From contig OZ246956.1 of the NCBI GenBank assembly GCA_965232105.1, positions 248,001-312,000 on the forward strand: a DNA stretch of 64,000 nucleotides, read 5' to 3'. Shown in pieces: positions 25,026 to 34,327 of this stretch (the stretch's first letter is position 1; the number at the start of each line of letters is the position of its first letter). The notes beneath the pieces are model-generated. The model ran no database searches and was not told the origin of the DNA. It worked only from the letters and a program-made list of their open reading frames with translations. Origin of the DNA: Multivorans sp965232105 (GTDB lineage Bacteria; Acidobacteriota; Thermoanaerobaculia; Multivoradales; Multivoraceae). The translations under genes were made by a program, and so were the position numbers.

Positions 25026-26348
25026 CTACTCCGCCAGCAAGGACACGCGGACGATTTCCTGGTCGTTGCGGTGCACGATGTGGCCGTTCGCGTAGGCGGG
25101 GTGGACCCACACCAGTTTGCCGAGCTCGCGGCGGACCTGCCGGCTCCGTGTGGTCGGTTCGATGAGCGTGGCGCGGTCGATCTCGTGGTAACCGTCGCGG
25201 CTCAGGCGGGCGATCATCAGTTCGCCGCGGTCGTTGCTGATGAAGTAGCGGTCGCCGTTCCTGACGAGGAAGGCGGTGGCGATGCGTGCGTCCTCGCTGG
25301 GCTCGAAGGTAGCCCAGACTTCCTTGCCCGACGCGCGGTCGATGGCGCGCAACGCCCCCTGGCCACCGATGCCGTAGATCATGTCGCCGTCGAAGGCGGG
25401 CGTGGAGTTGAAGGCGTGCAGGCCGTCGAGGTCCCGCTTGCTGGTGCTCTTGCCCTTCCAGACGATCCTGGCGTGCGGCTTGCCGGCTGACCCGGCCGCG
25501 ACCTCGATCAACGTCGAGCCGTGCGACGCGGACGACACGAGGAGCTGGTTCCCCTGCTGGATCGGGGTCGCGATCGTCTGGCCGTACTGCACCTCGTAGG
25601 GGAACTGCCAGAACACCTCGCCGCCGTCAGGGTCGAGGCCGGCGATGCCCTTCGGGTGCCAGATGACGAGGTGCCTGCGCCCGCCGAGTTCGTAGATCAC
25701 GGGCGGGTTGTAGCCCGGCTCGTTGCCGACTTCCATCGAACGCCAAAGTTCCTCGCCGCTCTCACGGTCGAACGCGACGACCATCGCATCCGGCTCCCCG
25801 CCGACCAAGGTGATGATCTGGCGGCCGTCCACGAGCGGAGCGCCGACGAAGCCCCAGGGCTGCACCGGCGCTTCGTAGTCCGCGACCAGGTCGTGGCGCC
25901 ACAGGACGCGGCCGTCCTCTGTGGCCAGAGCCGCCAGGTAGCCCGCCGAACCGAGCACGTAGACCCGGTCGCCGTCGACGGTCGGCGTGGCGCGCGGGCC
26001 GTTCGAGTACGCAGGCTGGAGACCGGCTAGATCCGTCTCCCAGGAGTGGTCCCAGAGTTGTTCGCCGGTTGTCTCCTCGAGCACCAGGAGGCGCTCCCGG
26101 CCGCGATTGCCCGGCAGCCGCTCGAAGTCCGTCGCGAAGACGCGGCCGTCCGCAACCGCCGGCCCGCCGTAGCCCGGACCGATCGGCGCCCGCCAGACGA
26201 AGCGGAGCCCGTCCTCGGGGAACTTGTCGAGGATGCCGTCCTCGTGCCAGACGCCCCGGCGCTCGTCGCCGCGCCATTGCGGCCAGTCGTCGGCGTAGGC
26301 GATGGGCGCGGCGAGGGTGAGCGCCGCGAGGAGGGCTGCCGTTCTCAT
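25026..26348 (-). CDS. Secreted PQQ-like beta-propeller protein
   Basis: 440 aa from ATG 26348; an upstream ATG (26381) would only add 11 residues before the signal peptide MRTAALLAALTLAAPIAYADD. The mature protein is made of repeated propeller blades (ATPTVDGDRVYVLGSAGYLAAL, GFVGAPLVDGRQIITLVGG, STPAFDGDMIYGIGGQGALRA) of the PQQ/BamB type and begins DWPQWRGDERRGVW, as in a large family of secreted 'outer membrane protein assembly factor BamB-like' proteins. No PQQ-ligand Cys-Cys is seen, so it is more likely a scaffold than a dehydrogenase. Confidence 0.85.
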   Translation of the reverse strand: MRTAALLAALTLAAPIAYADDWPQWRGDERRGVWHEDGILDKFPEDGLRFVWRAPIGPGYGGPAVADGRVFATDFERLPGNRGRERLLVLEETTGEQLWDHSWETDLAGLQPAYSNGPRATPTVDGDRVYVLGSAGYLAALATEDGRVLWRHDLVADYEAPVQPWGFVGAPLVDGRQIITLVGGEPDAMVVAFDRESGEELWRSMEVGNEPGYNPPVIYELGGRRHLVIWHPKGIAGLDPDGGEVFWQFPYEVQYGQTIATPIQQGNQLLVSSASHGSTLIEVAAGSAGKPHARIVWKGKSTSKRDLDGLHAFNSTPAFDGDMIYGIGGQGALRAIDRASGKEVWATFEPSEDARIATAFLVRNGDRYFISNDRGELMIARLSRDGYHEIDRATLIEPTTRSRQVRRELGKLVWVHPAYANGHIVHRNDQEIVRVSLLAE

Positions 26349-26414
26349 GGAGAGAAGCATAGCGGCGAGCCGACCTGTCACAGGCGGGTCAAGTGCGGTA
26401 GTTTCTGCGCCGCC

Positions 26415-26813
26415 ATGCGCCGGTCGTTTCTATCGCTGCCGCTGCTCGCCGCCTTGCTGCTGCCGGCGGCGTGCACCACGGCGCCCCACGTCAGTGCCGA
26501 CCTGGTCTACCGCCACAGCCAGGACTTTCCGCCGACGCGGCTGCGTCCTGGCTGGAGCCGGGTGTGGGTGGGCCGCGAGCTGGAGCGGGTGGACCGGCTG
26601 ATTCACCGGGTCCGAGTGATCCCGGAGTTCGCCGGCGACCTGATGAACATGCCCGGGCGCCAGAGAGAGCGAATGGCCGCCGAAATCGCCTGCCCGCCCG
26701 CCGACCATTCGGTGTGGGACGAGTTGACGCGCGGCCAGGACATCGAGATCGATCTGGAGACCGGGGAGCGCGGTCACTTCACGACCGTCTCGTGCCGCAA
26801 GGCGTTGAGATAG
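26415..26813 (+). CDS. Small lipoprotein of unknown function
   Basis: 132 aa from ATG 26415: MRRSFLSLPLLAALLLPAAC is a lipoprotein signal with lipobox LPAAC. The mature part has no family I recognise; it contains WSRVWVGRELERVDRLIHRV and an acidic end (GQDIEIDLETGERGHFTTVSC) with a second Cys. The open frame extends upstream into the divergent propeller gene but that part is shadow. Envelope-located; divergent from the propeller gene, with 66 bases between. Confidence 0.72.
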   Translation: MRRSFLSLPLLAALLLPAACTTAPHVSADLVYRHSQDFPPTRLRPGWSRVWVGRELERVDRLIHRVRVIPEFAGDLMNMPGRQRERMAAEIACPPADHSVWDELTRGQDIEIDLETGERGHFTTVSCRKALR

Positions 26814-26861
26814 CTGCCGAGTCCGCGACGGGCTCGCCGCGTACCCAGCGAAGGAGCGGTG

Positions 26862-27218
26862 TCAGACGGCCTCGGCGGCGCCGGGCGAGCAGAGGTCTGC
26901 CTGGAGCCGGGAGATGATGTCGGACGACTCGTAGAGCCACTCGGCCGTACCGTCGTCGTTCTCGATCCGCAGGCACGGCACCTGCTGCTTGCCGCCGCCC
27001 CGTACGAGTTCGTCGTACCGGCTGCGGTCGCGGTGGATGTTGCGGAGTTCGACTTCGACGCCGAGGCGAGCCAGCTCGCGCCGGACCCGCAGGCAGAACG
27101 GGCAGGAATCGAAGTGATAGAGCGACAATCGGGACGCCACACGGTCCGCGTCGGGACCGACCGGATCTCGCCGCGGTCTCCGCACCGTGGCGCGCAGGAG
27201 GGTGTCGAGGAAACTCAT
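26862..27218 (-). CDS. Glutaredoxin-like protein
   Basis: 118 aa. Thioredoxin fold with the redox motif in LSLYHFDSCPFCLRVRRELA (CPFC) near residue 40, a cis-Pro region KQQVPCLRIENDDG and a C-terminal helix SSDIISRLQADL: the GST-N/glutaredoxin type. The N-terminal 30 residues are basic. Gene order on the minus strand (arfB 40 bases upstream) suggests it is the last gene of the sigma-ABC unit, but with no clear functional tie. Confidence 0.85.
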   Translation of the reverse strand: MSFLDTLLRATVRRPRRDPVGPDADRVASRLSLYHFDSCPFCLRVRRELARLGVEVELRNIHRDRSRYDELVRGGGKQQVPCLRIENDDGTAEWLYESSDIISRLQADLCSPGAAEAV

Positions 27219-27258
27219 CTCCGTCTTCTCGGCGGCAGGCTAACAGAGCCCCGGCGGC

Positions 27259-27684
27259 TTACTCGGCGCCGGCATCGACCGGGCCGCGGCGCTTCTTCGT
27301 CTCGCCGCGGCGCCGTTTTTCCGCGAGCCTCTTCGCCCTGGCGCGGGCCGAAGGCCGGGTGGGGCGGCGCGGACGGGGCTCGGTGCGGGCCTCCTCGATC
27401 ATCGCCGCGAGCCGCGACAACGCTTCGGCCCGGTTGCGGGCCTGCGTGCGGTGGGTGTCGGCGGACACGACGATCTCGCCGGCGACGGTAAGGCGCTTGC
27501 CGGCCACGCGCTTCAGGCGAACGCGCAACGGACCTTCGATGCCGGCCGCGTCGAGGTCGAGGCGGCACTGGGCGGCCGTCGCTACCTTGTTCACGTTCTG
27601 CCCTCCCGGGCCGGAGGCACGGACGAACTTGAAAGTCAGCGCCGCTTCGGGGATTGCGAGGCCGCCGATGTCGAGGGTGGCCAT
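27259..27684 (-). CDS. arfB: Ribosome-rescue peptidyl-tRNA hydrolase ArfB (YaeJ/ICT1)
   Basis: 141 aa from ATG 27684 (MATLDIGGLAIPEAAL). Domain 3 of class I release factors: the GGQ motif is in RASGPGGQNVNKVATAAQ, where the glutamine hydrolyses peptidyl-tRNA. The C-terminal tail is basic (RPTRPSARARAKRLAEKRRR), as required to plug the empty mRNA channel of stalled ribosomes. Full length. It lies 17 bases after the last ABC permease gene on the same strand. Confidence 0.93.
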   Translation of the reverse strand: MATLDIGGLAIPEAALTFKFVRASGPGGQNVNKVATAAQCRLDLDAAGIEGPLRVRLKRVAGKRLTVAGEIVVSADTHRTQARNRAEALSRLAAMIEEARTEPRPRRPTRPSARARAKRLAEKRRRGETKKRRGPVDAGAE

Positions 27685-27701
27685 GGGCCTATGGTGGCAG
27701 A

Positions 27702-28556
27702 TCAGTCCTCGGTGTAGCGGATCTCCAGGCGCCGGATGATCAGCGCGGTCGCAGCGAGCACGACGGCCGTAAAGGCCAGCAAACCGAAGATCGAGACGGC
27801 CACGGGAGGCGGTTCGACGACCACGGCGAACGGGCCGTCGGAGAGCGGCACGGGCAGCAGACCCTTCAGGTAGTGGATCACGCTGAGCTTCTTGAGCGCC
27901 GGAGGCAGCAGGAAGTGCAGCATCTCCCAGACGTACAGGATGCCGGCCGGGATGATGGGGTTCCTGAACAGCATGCCGATCAGCATGAACAGGGAGCCGT
28001 AGCCGATGCACGCCAGCAGGGTCACGCCCAGGTAGGCGACGAGATGAGCGCCGCCGGGACCGGCCGTGAGGTCCTCGATCGCCCCGGAGACCCCCACCGG
28101 CAGGTAGATCAGCGCATAGCTGAAGACGGTGCTGGCCATGAACAGGAGCGCCACCGCCGCCACCGCGGCGACGTACTTGGCCGTGACGACGAGTTCCCGG
28201 CGAAGCGGCACGAGCAGCAGGTAGTGCAGGCTGCGCTCGAGGATCTCGCCCCGGAACAGGTTGAAGAACACGTACAGGCAGCCGAAGAACAGGATCGCTC
28301 CGAGGAAGACGGTCTCGAAGATCGTCTCGTACACCACCCGGTTGCCGAACCGCTCCAGCACCGTCTGCCCGCCGATCCGTATCGAGCCCACGAGCAGGAC
28401 GATGACCACCGGAACCGACGCCGCCAAACCCAGGATCACGGCCCGGCGCGTCATCAGCAGCCGCCGCAGTTCGAGCCGCACCAGCCCGCCGACCTGCCGG
28501 CCGAGGAGCGTCCAGTCGACGCCCTTCGAACCGGCGGCCTCGGGGACCACGGTCAC
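27702..28556 (-). CDS. ABC-2 type transporter permease
   Basis: 284 aa from GTG 28556, overlapping the stop of the ATPase upstream (GTGA). About six membrane helices: RRAVILGLAASVPVVIVLLV, ILFFGCLYVFFNLFRGEILE, VTLLACIGYGSLFMLIGML. The motif FRGEILERSLHYLLLVPLRR is the cytoplasmic coupling element of this permease type. It pairs with the ATPase at 28553-29509 as an exporter of unknown substrate. The open frame upstream of GTG is shadow. Confidence 0.85.
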   Translation of the reverse strand: MTVVPEAAGSKGVDWTLLGRQVGGLVRLELRRLLMTRRAVILGLAASVPVVIVLLVGSIRIGGQTVLERFGNRVVYETIFETVFLGAILFFGCLYVFFNLFRGEILERSLHYLLLVPLRRELVVTAKYVAAVAAVALLFMASTVFSYALIYLPVGVSGAIEDLTAGPGGAHLVAYLGVTLLACIGYGSLFMLIGMLFRNPIIPAGILYVWEMLHFLLPPALKKLSVIHYLKGLLPVPLSDGPFAVVVEPPPVAVSIFGLLAFTAVVLAATALIIRRLEIRYTED

Positions 28557-29509
28557 GACGGCTCCTCCTCGTCGACCATCAGGTAGCGGTACACGGCCTG
28601 CAGATCGCTGTCGGCCGGCCCCACGGCTTCGACTTCCACACCGCCCTCGGCGACCAGCTCGCCGACCAGGCGCAGGAAGCGGTCCGCGTCGCGGGTGCGC
28701 AGGTGAAGGCCGCCGCCGTCGTCGTGGAGCTGGACCTCGGTGACGTGATCGAGCTCGAAGGCGCGGCCGGCGAGCCACTGCGGACGGTCGCAGCGCACGA
28801 ACACCTGCATCGGCTGTTCGCGAGCCTCAGCGACCTCCTCCCGCATGCCCGGAACCTCGCCCTCGGCCACGATGTACCCGTTCGAGATCAGGATGACGCG
28901 GTCCGAGAGCAGATCGACCTCGTGCAGGATGTGACTCGAGATGAGCACGTGCTGGCCTTCGCTGGCCAGTTGACGAAACAGTTCGATCGTCTCGGCGCGG
29001 ACCATCGGGTCGAGACCGTTGAGCGGCTCGTCGAGCACCATGACCCGCGGATGGTGGGCGATCGCCTGCGCCAGCTTGATCCGCTGCCGCATGCCCTTGC
29101 TGTAGCCCGCGACCCTCCGGTGCGCCGCCTCGATCAGGCCGACCCGCTCCAGGGCCTGCGCGGTGAGCCGCTCGGCTTCGCCCCGGCCCAGGCCGTGCAG
29201 CAACAGGTAGGAGAAGACGAACTGCCACCCGGTCACACCCCGCGGGAAGGAGTCGTACTGGGTGCAGTAACCGAAGTTGCGGAACAGGTCCTGCGGCCGA
29301 GAGGCGGAAACGCCGAGGATGCTGATCTCGCCCCGGGTCGGCCGCAGCAGGCCCGCGAGCAGGTTCATCAGGGTGCTCTTGCCCGACCCGTTCGGTCCGA
29401 CGAGGCTGGTGATCCCGGGCTCGATCACGAGGTCCACGCGGTTGACGCCCAGCACGTCGCCGTAGAACTTGGAGACGTCGCGGAGCGTGATGTTTGCCGC
29501 GCCGCTCAC
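28553..29509 (-). CDS. ABC transporter ATP-binding protein
   Basis: 318 aa from GTG 29509. Walker A GPNGSGKSTLMNLLAG, signature YSKGMRQRIKLAQAIAHHP, Walker B RVMVLDEPLNGLDP, switch His in HVLISSHILHEVD. After the nucleotide domain (about 230 residues) an 80-residue C-terminal extension (DRPQWLAGRAFELDHVTEVQ) follows, as in ABC-2 exporters. Overlapped at both ends by permease genes (GTGA junctions), so the unit is ATPase-permease-ATPase-permease. The annotated frame to 30352 includes shadow over the upstream permease. Confidence 0.9.
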   Translation of the reverse strand: MSGAANITLRDVSKFYGDVLGVNRVDLVIEPGITSLVGPNGSGKSTLMNLLAGLLRPTRGEISILGVSASRPQDLFRNFGYCTQYDSFPRGVTGWQFVFSYLLLHGLGRGEAERLTAQALERVGLIEAAHRRVAGYSKGMRQRIKLAQAIAHHPRVMVLDEPLNGLDPMVRAETIELFRQLASEGQHVLISSHILHEVDLLSDRVILISNGYIVAEGEVPGMREEVAEAREQPMQVFVRCDRPQWLAGRAFELDHVTEVQLHDDGGGLHLRTRDADRFLRLVGELVAEGGVEVEAVGPADSDLQAVYRYLMVDEEEPS

Positions 29510-30378
29510 TTGACGACCTCGAACGCGCGCACGCGCCGGTACAGCAGCGCCGCCGACAGCGCCACGAGCCCGACCGCCGCCAGCCAGGCGGCCGCGCCCG
29601 GCATCTGCACGCTCCCTTCCGTGCCGAAAACCGAAGAGGAGAGCGCGGCCGTCACGTCGAACGCCACGACCATGCTGCCCAGCCAGGAATCGTAGAACTG
29701 CTTGTAGAACTCGCCGAAGGCAGTGCCGCTCAGGATGGCGCCCAGGAACACGATCCGCGCCCAGGGCTTCCACTTCACCCAGGCCGCGATCGCCAGCATC
29801 GGCAACGACATGCACAACATCCACACCGTCGACACGACGACCAGGGACGGCGCGACTCGCCAGTGCTCCGCCAACCACTCGCCGCCGCCGAGGGCGGCCT
29901 GGATCGCGAACAGGAGCAACCCCGGGACCCAGGTGATCGCCGACACCAGAACGCCGAGCACGACGAGCTTGCCGAGCACGTAGTCGGTTCGCGTCAGCGG
30001 CCGCGAGAGGTAGAGAGGCATCGCCCGGTTGCGGAGGTCCGCCGACACGAGCGACGGCCCGACCACCAGGACGACGACGAAGGCGAGATACAACTGGGCG
30101 CGCAGGAACAGGTTCTGGAAGAACCAGGTGTTGACCTGGACCAAGTCCAGCAGGTCGGACGCGCTGATGTTGATCAGGGCGAGGGCCTCGGCGTTGTAGC
30201 GCAGGTACATGGCGACCAGCAGGACGAGCGGCCAGGCGAAGCAGAAAGCGAAGAAGGCGAGGAACAACCGCGACGCGAAGACGTCCCGCAGACCGTACCG
30301 GCTGATGACGAGGAACCGGCTCCGCGCCGGCATCAGCGCGCCCCCGTAGCACCTGTAGCCGTGGTCATAGACGGCCAT
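29506..30378 (-). CDS. ABC-2 type transporter permease
   Basis: 290 aa from 30378, overlapping the upstream ATPase end (30365) by 14 bases. Six or so membrane helices (LFLAFFAFCFAWPLVLLVAM, QLYLAFVVVLVVGPSLVSAD, WLAAVGLVALSAALLYRRV) and the coupling loop DLRNRAMPLYLSRPLTRTDYVLGKL, which is typical of ABC-2 permeases. Partner of the ATPase at 30365-31360. Together with the second pair it may form a heteromeric exporter or two exporters under one sigma factor. Confidence 0.87.
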   Translation of the reverse strand: MAVYDHGYRCYGGALMPARSRFLVISRYGLRDVFASRLFLAFFAFCFAWPLVLLVAMYLRYNAEALALINISASDLLDLVQVNTWFFQNLFLRAQLYLAFVVVLVVGPSLVSADLRNRAMPLYLSRPLTRTDYVLGKLVVLGVLVSAITWVPGLLLFAIQAALGGGEWLAEHWRVAPSLVVVSTVWMLCMSLPMLAIAAWVKWKPWARIVFLGAILSGTAFGEFYKQFYDSWLGSMVVAFDVTAALSSSVFGTEGSVQMPGAAAWLAAVGLVALSAALLYRRVRAFEVVK

Positions 30379-31360
30379 CGTCGCCCTCCATCGCCTTGAG
30401 GAAGATGTCCTCGAGCGAAGTGCGCTTGTAGTCCAGGCGACGGATCGTCACGTCCTGCTCGATCGCCGAGGCGTAGATGTGGCGCACCCCGACGCCCGGC
30501 GGCAGAACGGCCTTGATCCGGCGCCGGTTGACCACCGCGACCTCGCAGCCGAGCCCCTCGATCGCGCCGCGGAAGGCGCTGCCGGCGCCCTCGCGCTCCG
30601 CGCCCAGGTCCAGTTCGAGGAAGCGGCGGTTGGCGCGGCGCTCCTCGGCCAGGTTGCAGTAGGTGGCGATCTTGCCCCGGTTGAGGACCAGTACCTCCTC
30701 GCAGCACTCCTCCACGTCGCGCAGCAGGTGCGACGAGACGACGATCCGCGCTTTGCCCGAATCCCGGATCTCGCGGATCAGCCGCAGCATCCGGAGACGC
30801 GCCGGCGGGTCGAGACCGTTCGTCGGTTCGTCGAGGAACAGGAGGCTCGGCCCGTGGGCGATCGCCTGCGCCAGCTTGAGCAACTGCTTCATGCCCAGCG
30901 AATAGGTCTCCACGTTGCGGTAGCGCGCCTCGCCCAGACCGACGTAGAAGAAGACCTCGTGCGCGCGCTCGAGAGCCGCCTCGGGCGGCAGCCCCGAAAG
31001 CTCAGCCATCAACCGCACGAAACGCACGCCGGAGATGCCGGCGATGAAGGCGTCCCGCTCGGGCATGTAGCCGACCCGCCGCCGGAGTTCCCGGCCCTGG
31101 GCCGTGATGTCCATGTCGAACAGGCGGGCGGTTCCCGCGGTTGGCTTGTAGAAGCCGAGCAGGGTGTTCAGGAGCGTCGTCTTGCCGGCGCCGTTCGGCC
31201 CCAGCAGACCGATCGCCCGGCCCGAGAAGGCGCCTCGCAGGTCGTCCAGGACTTGGTGCCGGCCGAATCGGACGCTCAGACCGTCGAGGTCGATCACGGG
31301 CGGCGACGCCCCGGTCGCCGGCTTCTGCCCCTCCGTGCCAGTTGCCGCCGTGCTCGTCAC
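30365..31360 (-). CDS. ABC transporter ATP-binding protein
   Basis: 331 aa. Walker A GLLGPNGAGKTTLLNTLLGF, Q-loop region GYMPERDAFIAG, signature YSLGMKQLLKLAQAIAHGP, Walker B SLLFLDEPTNGLDPP, H-loop VVSSHLLRDVEECC. A C-terminal extension of about 90 residues ends in EDIFLKAMEGDDGRL. 'GLLGPNGAGK' with an MPERD Q-loop is the layout of NosF/DrrA-type exporters. First of the four ABC genes, 30 bases after the anti-sigma gene. Confidence 0.9.
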   Translation of the reverse strand: MTSTAATGTEGQKPATGASPPVIDLDGLSVRFGRHQVLDDLRGAFSGRAIGLLGPNGAGKTTLLNTLLGFYKPTAGTARLFDMDITAQGRELRRRVGYMPERDAFIAGISGVRFVRLMAELSGLPPEAALERAHEVFFYVGLGEARYRNVETYSLGMKQLLKLAQAIAHGPSLLFLDEPTNGLDPPARLRMLRLIREIRDSGKARIVVSSHLLRDVEECCEEVLVLNRGKIATYCNLAEERRANRRFLELDLGAEREGAGSAFRGAIEGLGCEVAVVNRRRIKAVLPPGVGVRHIYASAIEQDVTIRRLDYKRTSLEDIFLKAMEGDDGRL

Positions 31361-31390
31361 GAAAAGGTCATCGCTCCGTTCCGGCGCTCG

Positions 31391-34327
31391 TCAAGCGGCC
31401 GGCCGAAGGGCCGTGTCCTTCGGCGCCGTCCGGATCCCGGCGACCTGGTCGTCCACACCGGCCGCCGGCTCGGCCTCCGGTTCCGAATCGGCTCCGTCGT
31501 CGATCGAGTCCAGGTCCTCCAGAAGATTGCGGAGTCCGGGCAGCGAACCCAGCCCGGTGAAGGCCAGCAGGCTCGGACCGCTGGACGTCACGACGATCTC
31601 GCTGCGGCCCGCGTACACCGTGTAGAGCGCCGGCCCCTGACTGCTGAGCTGTTCCTCGATCGCCCGGACCACGGCCTGCTGATCGTCGCCCGCGACATCG
31701 GTCGGCAGCAGGTCGAACAGTTCGCTCGCCGTCTCGGCAAGCCGGTTGTAGACCATCGCGGAGAAGTCGGCGTAGCCGTTCTCGGGCAGCAGATCGAGGA
31801 ACTCCTGGCTCGAGGTCAGCGACGCGCCACTGCCGCGGTACCGGATCGCGGTGTCGATCGTTGCCACTTTGGAGGCGCTCACCATGTACCCGTCAAAGTA
31901 CGTGTAGAAGATCTGCGGAGTTTCGAGCAGGCGCAGAAGGGCCGCGCCGGCGGCGGCTTCTTCGTCTGCGCCGTCGTGTTCGCCTTCACCCGCTTCGCCG
32001 CCCTCCTCGTCGCCATCGTCGATCTCCAAGGCTAGACGGTAAACGGTGCGGCCACCCGATTCCTGCTCGTCGAGAACGAGCTGTGCATCCCCGGCGCGCT
32101 CCAGATTCCCGAGAACCTCCGTCGCCTTCTCCACCAGCATCTCGATCGAACCCTGCAGCGCATCCGCATCGTAGACCGACGCCACCGCTTTCCACGCCGG
32201 GGACGGCAGCACCGGACCGTCGATGCCGACCGCGTACTCGCCGCCCACGTGCTGGAGCAGGTCGTCGCGCAGCGACAGCCCGAGTTCGGCCTCGACCTCG
32301 GCCATCGGCGCGTCCACGTCGATGCCGTGTTCGCTCAGGAAGCCCGTCAACTGGTCGTAGATCGTGCCAGGACTCTCGATCACGCCGGCCGAAACGAAGG
32401 ACGCATCGGGCGAGAAGAACTCGAGTGCCCCGTTCGCGCCCGGTTCAGCCAGCCACGACACGACTCCCGAACGCTCGCCGTCGAAGCTCAGCGCGGCCGT
32501 CACGTTGGCCCGGTCGCCTTCCTGCGTGCGGGCGACAACGAGATCCTGGACCTTGTCGAGCCCCGTGAAGGCGAAGACCGCGACTTCGTCCACGTCCTCG
32601 TCATCCTCCTCGTCTTCCGTGCCCTCCTCGTCCTCTTCGTTCTCCGCCGCGTCGCGGATTCTGGAGATGACGCCCGCCAGGTCGACCGCGGCGAGCAGCT
32701 CCGCGCCTTCCTCGTAGCGCTGCGCCAGCCGGCCGTGCAGGCGCGAGCCGACGAAGGGGTTGGCGGCGCCGTTGCGGTTCGCGGCCACGGTGCGCAGGGC
32801 GATCAGCGAAGTCGAGGCCGCGGCAATGTCGTCGGCGACCCACAGCAGGAGCCCTTCGTCCTGCTCGGTAGCCGCCTCAAGGTCGTCGACGATGTTCACC
32901 GGCGTTTCGTCGGTTGCCGACGCGAGTTCCGCCAGGTGGCCCTCGATCGCCTCACGCAGGGCGGCGGAGTCGGTCACTTCGGTGACCGCCAGCGGGGCCA
33001 TGTCTTCCTCTACGGGGTCACCGACAACGCCGACGACCGTCTCGTCGCCCATCGCATCCCCGAGGCCGCGCAGAGCAGCGACCACGTCTTCGATCGTGCC
33101 CGCCTCGTCGGAGCCCTCGAACTGCTCCCACCACTCGGCGAGCAGTTCGCTCGACTCCACCCGCGAGCGCACCAGCTCGAACAGATCCCCGAGTGTCGCC
33201 GGAGCATTCGGCATCGCCAGGTAGACGGTCGTATCGCTCGGCATCAGGTCGAGCAACCGGGTCGAGTGCCGCACCGGCGCCGCTTCCATCAACTGGTTCA
33301 GTTCGCTGCGCAGCGACCTGAACTCTTCGAGCAGCGCCAGGTAGCGGTCCGCGTCCTGGCTCCAGCCGACCTCCTCCTGCAGCGTCATCGCGATCAGCGT
33401 CGGCCGGCTCCGCAGTTGATCGCCGGCCAGCAGGTTGTGCCGCTCGCGGCCCTTCTCGACCTCGACCTCGCCCTCGATCACCGAGACGCGAGAGCCCTTG
33501 ACGCCGTGGGTCACCGCGAAGATCGTGCCCTTGACCGACACGAGCATCTCCTCGGTCGACACGACGAGCGATCGGTTCTCCTGCTCCGCCGCCTGAACGA
33601 TCACGCTGCCCCGGTCGACCCGGATGCGATCGCCGCGGCGGCGGGCGTCGACGCGGAACGTGGTGAGACCCGCGGCCTCGATGCGCGACCCGTCCGCGAG
33701 CTCGAACACGCCGCGGCTGCCGGCGCCGGTGCGGATCCGGGCGCCGCCGTCAACCGCGTCGCCGGGGGCGAGCGGAACGAGGTCCGAATCGCCGCCGGAA
33801 CCGGCAACGAACATCCTGCCGTCGACGTTCTGGACCTGGATGATCCCGTCCTGGGGGGGCTGCAGAATCTGCTGGCTGAGCCAGACGCCCGTGGCGGCCA
33901 CGCCGGCCACCGCCGCCGCGGCCGCGTAGTAGCGGCCGACACGGGCCGGCGCCGCCGGACCCGACGGCGCGTCCGAAACGGCGCGGCCGGCACGAACTGC
34001 CTGCAGGTGCCTGCGGCAGGGAATGCACTCGCGGGTGTGATCCTCGACGAGGAGGCGCTGGGCCTCGGGCAAGGTACCCGCGACCAGCGCCGGCATCCGC
34101 GCCTGGTAGTCGGCGCACCGGGTCAGGGTCTCGATCGAGGCGCCGGCCTCGCTGGATTCCAGGTCGCCGGCTCCGGCGCCCGCGGTCGCCGCCGACGCGG
34201 TAGCCGCCGACAGGGCGCTGCGCACCCTCTCCGCCGCGGCCGCCTCGATTACGGCTGGCGGCTGCTCGGCTGCGATCGCCCGCGCGGTGTCCATCAGGAT
34301 CCGATTCCTCGAGTTGCGGTCGCTCAT
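31391..34327 (-). CDS. Anti-sigma/FecR-domain protein with large extracytoplasmic region
   Basis: 978 aa; ATG overlaps the sigma-factor stop (ATGA at 34324-34327). Domain order: zinc-finger anti-sigma segment with H and CxxC (EDHTRECIPCRRHLQAV, about residues 97-112); one membrane helix (YYAAAAAVAGVAATGVWLSQ, about 132-152); FecR domain (GARIRTGAGSRGVFELADGS to VIEGEVEVEKGRERHNLLAG, about 195-305); then about 650 residues resembling DUF3352-type proteins, built around TVYLAMPNAPATLGDLFELV and very acidic linkers (EDEEGTEDEEDDEDVDEV). Cytoplasmic finger would hold the sigma factor; the outer part would sense a signal. Unusually large for an anti-sigma factor. Confidence 0.82.
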   Translation of the reverse strand: MSDRNSRNRILMDTARAIAAEQPPAVIEAAAAERVRSALSAATASAATAGAGAGDLESSEAGASIETLTRCADYQARMPALVAGTLPEAQRLLVEDHTRECIPCRRHLQAVRAGRAVSDAPSGPAAPARVGRYYAAAAAVAGVAATGVWLSQQILQPPQDGIIQVQNVDGRMFVAGSGGDSDLVPLAPGDAVDGGARIRTGAGSRGVFELADGSRIEAAGLTTFRVDARRRGDRIRVDRGSVIVQAAEQENRSLVVSTEEMLVSVKGTIFAVTHGVKGSRVSVIEGEVEVEKGRERHNLLAGDQLRSRPTLIAMTLQEEVGWSQDADRYLALLEEFRSLRSELNQLMEAAPVRHSTRLLDLMPSDTTVYLAMPNAPATLGDLFELVRSRVESSELLAEWWEQFEGSDEAGTIEDVVAALRGLGDAMGDETVVGVVGDPVEEDMAPLAVTEVTDSAALREAIEGHLAELASATDETPVNIVDDLEAATEQDEGLLLWVADDIAAASTSLIALRTVAANRNGAANPFVGSRLHGRLAQRYEEGAELLAAVDLAGVISRIRDAAENEEDEEGTEDEEDDEDVDEVAVFAFTGLDKVQDLVVARTQEGDRANVTAALSFDGERSGVVSWLAEPGANGALEFFSPDASFVSAGVIESPGTIYDQLTGFLSEHGIDVDAPMAEVEAELGLSLRDDLLQHVGGEYAVGIDGPVLPSPAWKAVASVYDADALQGSIEMLVEKATEVLGNLERAGDAQLVLDEQESGGRTVYRLALEIDDGDEEGGEAGEGEHDGADEEAAAGAALLRLLETPQIFYTYFDGYMVSASKVATIDTAIRYRGSGASLTSSQEFLDLLPENGYADFSAMVYNRLAETASELFDLLPTDVAGDDQQAVVRAIEEQLSSQGPALYTVYAGRSEIVVTSSGPSLLAFTGLGSLPGLRNLLEDLDSIDDGADSEPEAEPAAGVDDQVAGIRTAPKDTALRPAA